Shown: positions 61,082-64,000 of the stretch, piece by piece
Layout: each line of letters begins with the position of its first letter
Position numbering within the stretch: the stretch's first letter is position 1
Assembly (NCBI GenBank): GCA_964607025.1
Contig: CAZSIL010000007.1
Coordinates: forward strand, 1-64,000
DNA: 64,000 nucleotides
Direction: 5' to 3'
Source of the DNA: SIG565 sp964607025
Lineage (GTDB): Bacteria > Bacillota > Clostridia > Oscillospirales > Acutalibacteraceae
Position numbers and translations under genes: made by a program
Notes under the pieces: generated by a model
The model's database searches: none
What the model was told of the DNA's origin: nothing
What the model saw: the letters and a program-made list of their open reading frames with translations, nothing else

Positions 61082-62020
61082 TTAAAACGTCGCAACCGGT
61101 TCCTCGGGTGCATCGGTCACAACCACCGAAATTACGTTAAGAACAGGGCCTACTTTGCCGTACATTTTGTGCTTTTCTAAATTCAAAACGGCATCAATTT
61201 TAATCCACTGCTTATTTTGAAGCATTGCACTACCCTTATAATTACAAGCAAGTCCTGCAAACTGTATATCATCCACACAGCAGGTCATAACAGGTCTGCC
61301 TATTACAAAACTTCCATCGGGCACGGATTCGGCCTTTGCTACCATACCCTTAAATTTTATTTGTTTACCGTTGTATTTTTCTAACTCTTCTGTTAAATCA
61401 CGATACCAGAGCGCATAGTCCATATCACCAATTTCAATAATTGGAGCGTTGACATCAAACGGCAACGGGTCTTCAATATTATCAAATTCAACGTCACCCG
61501 ATACGCGCTCATATGCAATATTTGCCTTACGATTTATACCGCGTACTATTTTGTGAAGCGCCATTTTATCAACCGCATCGGTAAAACGATTAAAGATTAC
61601 AATTTCACAGGTGGTAAGTTTATCCACAACCAGTGAGCGTATATTCGAGTTAAAATTTATAAACGTTGCAGCATCGGCAAACATAAACTCCTGAGCAATA
61701 ATCCATTTTTTCGGCATGTTTTGGAACAAGCTTTGAAGCTGCCACATGCCGTTATATTCGACAATAACGCGCTCCGCTTTGTATTGGTGGCGTAATTTTT
61801 CAAGATTATCAGCTGTTAAATCGCTTTCTTCTTCGATAAGTTCAATAAAGATATTCTCACCCGAAAAAGCAGAAGGGTTGTATTCTTCTATACCTTCTTC
61901 GCACAAAAGCAACAACGTTCTTTCACCGTTATTAAAGCGCTTATCGGTAAGTGTTTCTTGAATAAATTTAGTTTTTCCCGACTCCAAAAATCCTGTAAAA
62001 AGATATACCGGTATATCCAT
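61082..62020 (-). CDS. COG0523-like GTPase with a DUF1980/YcgQ-like C-terminus
   Basis: A protein of 312 aa. The N-terminal part is a G3E GTPase with P-loop FTGFLESGKTKFI, but the conserved CxCC motif of metal chaperones is missing. From about residue 215 the sequence resembles the C-terminal domain of YcgQ (DUF1980): GKQIKFKGMVAKAES, then FVIGRPVMTCCVDD and a strand-rich end. DUF1980 proteins usually accompany a membrane partner, YcgR. It lies 9 bases after the other COG0523 gene. A role in metal supply is inferred. Confidence 0.75.
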   Translation of the reverse strand: MDIPVYLFTGFLESGKTKFIQETLTDKRFNNGERTLLLLCEEGIEEYNPSAFSGENIFIELIEEESDLTADNLEKLRHQYKAERVIVEYNGMWQLQSLFQNMPKKWIIAQEFMFADAATFINFNSNIRSLVVDKLTTCEIVIFNRFTDAVDKMALHKIVRGINRKANIAYERVSGDVEFDNIEDPLPFDVNAPIIEIGDMDYALWYRDLTEELEKYNGKQIKFKGMVAKAESVPDGSFVIGRPVMTCCVDDIQFAGLACNYKGSAMLQNKQWIKIDAVLNLEKHKMYGKVGPVLNVISVVVTDAPEEPVATF

Positions 62021-62029
62021 TATTATCTC

Positions 62030-63106
62030 CTAAATATTAAATAATTCCGTCAATGATTGTTCATTGATTTGAGAGCCGATTACACAAATTCGGCCGATAA
62101 CCTCAGCAGTACCGCCACGAATTTCTTTTTCTCCGGGCACATAATCAAACTGCACCCATCCTTCGTCCGTAGTTTCGATGATACCTTTTGCGCGAAGAAC
62201 GGTACCGTATTTATCACTATTACCAAGAGCATCTAAAATATCGCTAATTTCAGCAAGTGTATACTTTTTAGTTGTCTCTTTGCCCCAGCTCGTAAATACG
62301 TCATCGGCGTGATGGTGATGATGCTCGTGATGATGTTCGTGACAATGACACTCTTCGCCGTGTTCGTGATGGTGATGCTCATGATGATGCTCGTGACAAT
62401 GGCACTCTTCGCCGTGTTCGTGATGGTGATGCTCATGATGATGTTCGTGACAATGACACTCTTCGCCGTGTTCGTGATGGTGATGCAATTCTTCAATATC
62501 ACTATGAATAGTATTCTTATGTTCCATCGTATCGAGAATTTGTTTGCCTGAGAGCAAATCCCAATCGGTAGTGATTATGGTTGCTTTCTCGTTTTTTGCT
62601 TTTAATAAATGCAGCGCCGTATGCAGTTTTTCTTGCTCAATATTTTTCGTTCTGCTTAATATGATGCAATTCGCGTGTGCAACCTGATTTTCAAAAAACT
62701 CACCGAAGTTTTTCATATACATCTTGCATTTTGTAGCATCAACCACCGCCGTAAAACTATTAAGAGAAATGTTATCTACATCCAGTTTTTTAACGGCTTT
62801 AATCACGTCACTTAATTTGCCAACACCAGATGGCTCGATAATAACGCGGTCTGGTGAATAGTCTACCAAAACTTTTTTTAATGCGGCACCAAAATCCCCT
62901 ACAAGACTGCAACAAATACAGCCCGAATTCATTTCTGTAATATTAATTCCCGCATCCGATAAAAAACCGCCGTCTATACCTATTTCACCGAACTCATTTT
63001 CAATTAAAACTATTTTTTCACCGGAAAACGCTTCCTTAATTAATTTCTTAATAAGTGTAGTTTTACCAGCGCCTAAAAATCCGGAAACTATATCAATTTT
63101 TGTCAT
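62030..63106 (-). CDS. COG0523 metal chaperone GTPase with His/Cys-rich loop
   Basis: A protein of 358 aa of the G3E family (CobW/ZNG-like). P-loop GFLGAGKTTLIKKL and the metal-binding CxCC motif in NSGCICCSL are present, and the C-terminal CobW_C domain follows. Between them is a His-rich insert made of three 18-residue repeats (unit HEHGEECHCHEHHHEHHH), encoded by 54-bp tandem repeats near 62300-62490. Each repeat has CHC and several histidines, so it can bind zinc, nickel or cobalt. The gene pair probably delivers a metal to unknown proteins. The start is ATG 63106. Confidence 0.9.
   Translation of the reverse strand: MTKIDIVSGFLGAGKTTLIKKLIKEAFSGEKIVLIENEFGEIGIDGGFLSDAGINITEMNSGCICCSLVGDFGAALKKVLVDYSPDRVIIEPSGVGKLSDVIKAVKKLDVDNISLNSFTAVVDATKCKMYMKNFGEFFENQVAHANCIILSRTKNIEQEKLHTALHLLKAKNEKATIITTDWDLLSGKQILDTMEHKNTIHSDIEELHHHHEHGEECHCHEHHHEHHHHEHGEECHCHEHHHEHHHHEHGEECHCHEHHHEHHHHHADDVFTSWGKETTKKYTLAEISDILDALGNSDKYGTVLRAKGIIETTDEGWVQFDYVPGEKEIRGGTAEVIGRICVIGSQINEQSLTELFNI
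62300..62490 (-). repeat. 54-bp tandem repeat encoding a His/Cys loop
   Basis: Three nearly identical in-frame units of 54 bp inside the COG0523 gene. Differences are single silent or near-silent bases (for example GTCATTG against GCCATTG), so the copies are recent or kept alike by exchange. Confidence 0.9.
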
Positions 63107-63123
63107 ATTATTCTTCCTTTATA

Positions 63124-63164
63124 TAATAAAATACCTACTGTGAAATTTTATCACAGTAGGTATT
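63124..63164 (-). terminator. Intrinsic terminator of serA
   Basis: A perfect 14-bp stem (63130-63143 with 63151-63164, core CCTACTGTGA) with a 7-base loop is followed by a T-rich run on the minus strand. It separates serA from the COG0523 gene. Confidence 0.85.
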
Positions 63165-63180
63165 CTTTGTCAACGGGCAA

Positions 63181-64000
63181 CTAAATAATTCTAACACGAA
63201 TTACACCGTCAATTTTAGCGATTTTTTCATAAATTGCATCGTAATCAGCTTCACTTATATCAAGTATGGTATAGGCAAAATCTCCACGCGCTTTATTAAG
63301 AAGATTTTCGATATTAACGTTATTTTCAGCAACCGCTGAAGTAATTGCTGTAAGCATATTAGGGATGTTTTTATGCATAATGCATACACGCTTATCAGTT
63401 GCTCTGGGAGCTGAAACCGCAGGGAAATTAACCGAGTTTTCGATATTGCCGTTTTCGATATAATCGATAAGCTCCTTAGCTGCCATTGTAGCGCAGTTGT
63501 CTTCCGATTCGGGAGTGGATGCGCCAAGGTGCGGAATACAAATTGCACCGTTGATGCCAAGAATCTCATCTGTCGGGAAATCGGTAACGTAGGAAGCCAC
63601 CTTGCCCGATTCGAGAGCAATAATCATATCGGCAGAATTAACAAGGTCGGCACGTGAAAAGTTAAGAATTCGAACCCCGTCCTTCATTTGTTTGATAGCG
63701 TCAGCATCAACAAAACCCTTTGTATCAGGCGTTAATGGAACGTGGATAGAAATATAATCGCAATTTTCATATATTTCCTTTAAATCGTTTGCGCGCATAG
63801 CATAATGCGTTAAGTTCCAAGCGGATTTAAGGGATAAGTATGGGTCATAGCCGTAAACCTTCATACCGAGCGAATTAGCAGCGTTAGCAACCAAAACACC
63901 GATGGCACCAAGACCGATTATACCGAGCTTTTTACCCTTAATTTCAGGACCGACAAATGCACCTTTACCTTTTTCAACCATTTTGCCAACGTTATCACCG
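63181..64000 (-). CDS. serA: D-3-phosphoglycerate dehydrogenase SerA, 5' end outside the window
   Basis: The last roughly 272 residues of SerA, first enzyme of serine synthesis. The reading frame continues past the window edge upstream (GDNVGK before MVEKGKG), so the true start is not included. The NAD-binding Rossmann motif is LGIIGLGAIGVLVANAAN. The catalytic Arg/Glu/His pattern lies in LNFSRADLVN, TDFPTDEILG and CIPHLGASTPESEDN. The C-terminal region (about 200-266) is an ACT domain (CIMHKNIPNMLTAITSAVAE) for allosteric control by serine. Confidence 0.93.
   Translation of the reverse strand, partial: GDNVGKMVEKGKGAFVGPEIKGKKLGIIGLGAIGVLVANAANSLGMKVYGYDPYLSLKSAWNLTHYAMRANDLKEIYENCDYISIHVPLTPDTKGFVDADAIKQMKDGVRILNFSRADLVNSADMIIALESGKVASYVTDFPTDEILGINGAICIPHLGASTPESEDNCATMAAKELIDYIENGNIENSVNFPAVSAPRATDKRVCIMHKNIPNMLTAITSAVAENNVNIENLLNKARGDFAYTILDISEADYDAIYEKIAKIDGVIRVRII

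Noticed and set aside
62300..62490. CRISPR-like or satellite repeat
   Set aside because: The repeats are in frame, tandem without spacers, and encode a His/Cys loop within a GTPase.
62233..62551. Overlapping reading frames on both strands across the His-rich repeat
   Set aside because: They are low-complexity shadows of the repeated codons, with no ribosome binding sites.
63181..63981. Complete short dehydrogenase beginning at the internal ATG at 63981
   Set aside because: The frame continues upstream with SerA-like residues to the window edge, so the gene is cut, not short.

Overview
The window comes from a low-GC, endospore-forming Firmicute, most likely an anaerobic clostridium of the Oscillospiraceae/Ruminococcaceae type. 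The evidence is the combination of spo0A, sigG, spoIVB, ylmC, bofA, dpaAB and a gerA-type germination operon, a type III glutamine synthetase, a sodium-pumping decarboxylase cluster, ECF-type riboflavin uptake, and consensus sigma-A promoters (TTGACA/TATAAT) in front of most operons. TTG starts appear frequent (sigG, a gerAC-like gene, ispD, a pucR-type regulator and others). The taxonomic placement is inferred from gene content, not from a marker-gene comparison.

Layout. 0.2-2.1 kb (+): a small hypothetical gene and a SpoIID-like protein with three peptidoglycan-binding repeats. 2.1-5.3 kb (-): a gerA-type receptor operon with an unusually short C subunit. 5.3-8.4 kb (-): spo0A and glnN. 8.5-12.2 kb: a serine hydrolase (-) and an ABC-F ATPase (+). 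12.2-15.6 kb (-): a biotin-dependent Na+-pump decarboxylase operon. 15.8-23.6 kb (-): the arginine operon argGHCJBDF under a perfect consensus promoter surrounded by repeated ARG-box-like half-sites. 23.9-26.7 kb: a helical hypothetical protein, then an MFS transporter divergent from a LacI-type regulator. 26.8-29.2 kb (-): spoIVB, ylmC and sigG. 29.3-34.4 kb (-): a pucR-type regulator, ftsE, ftsX, an M23 hydrolase, vanZ and a coiled-coil protein. 34.5-36.5 kb (-): a sugar-ABC ATPase and a pseudouridine synthase. 36.5-41.4 kb (-): a DUF4830 protein, ispF, ispD, a CD1247-type zinc ribbon, efp, aroQ, an endonuclease IV-like protein, yqeG and rpsU. 41.6-45.5 kb (-): HPr, and ylxM-ffh-rpsP-khpA-rimM-trmD. 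45.7-51.3 kb: an orphan oligopeptide-binding lipoprotein (+), murC (-), cca (+) and dipicolinate synthase dpaAB (+). 51.3-58.4 kb (-): addA, addB and bofA. 58.4-58.8 kb: tRNA-Pro(GGG) and a duplicated tRNA 3' half. 58.8-61.1 kb (-): metK behind a SAM-I riboswitch and a RibU-type transporter behind an FMN riboswitch. 61.1-64 kb (-): two COG0523 GTPases and the end of serA, cut by the window edge.

How the genes work together. Several loci belong to one sporulation programme: initiation (Spo0A), forespore transcription (SigG), sigma-K checkpoint signalling (SpoIVB, BofA), dipicolinate synthesis (DpaAB) and germination (GerA-type receptor). FtsEX with the M23 hydrolase forms a cell-wall-splitting module. 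The rest is housekeeping.

The least expected structure is at 58.45-58.78 kb. A perfect 67-bp repeat of the tRNA-Pro 3' half plus its terminator flanks 147 bp that hold two further terminator-like hairpins and a potential three-way-junction fold. This looks like an integration scar or a tRNA-derived repeat. Also notable are a COG0523 GTPase with a three-copy 54-bp repeat encoding a His/Cys metal-binding loop, next to a second COG0523 protein whose C-terminus resembles DUF1980/YcgQ; a near-perfect 29-bp palindrome at the start of the ffh operon; and the gerAC-like gene that lacks its usual C-terminal half. No complete mobile element, CRISPR array or phage region is present.
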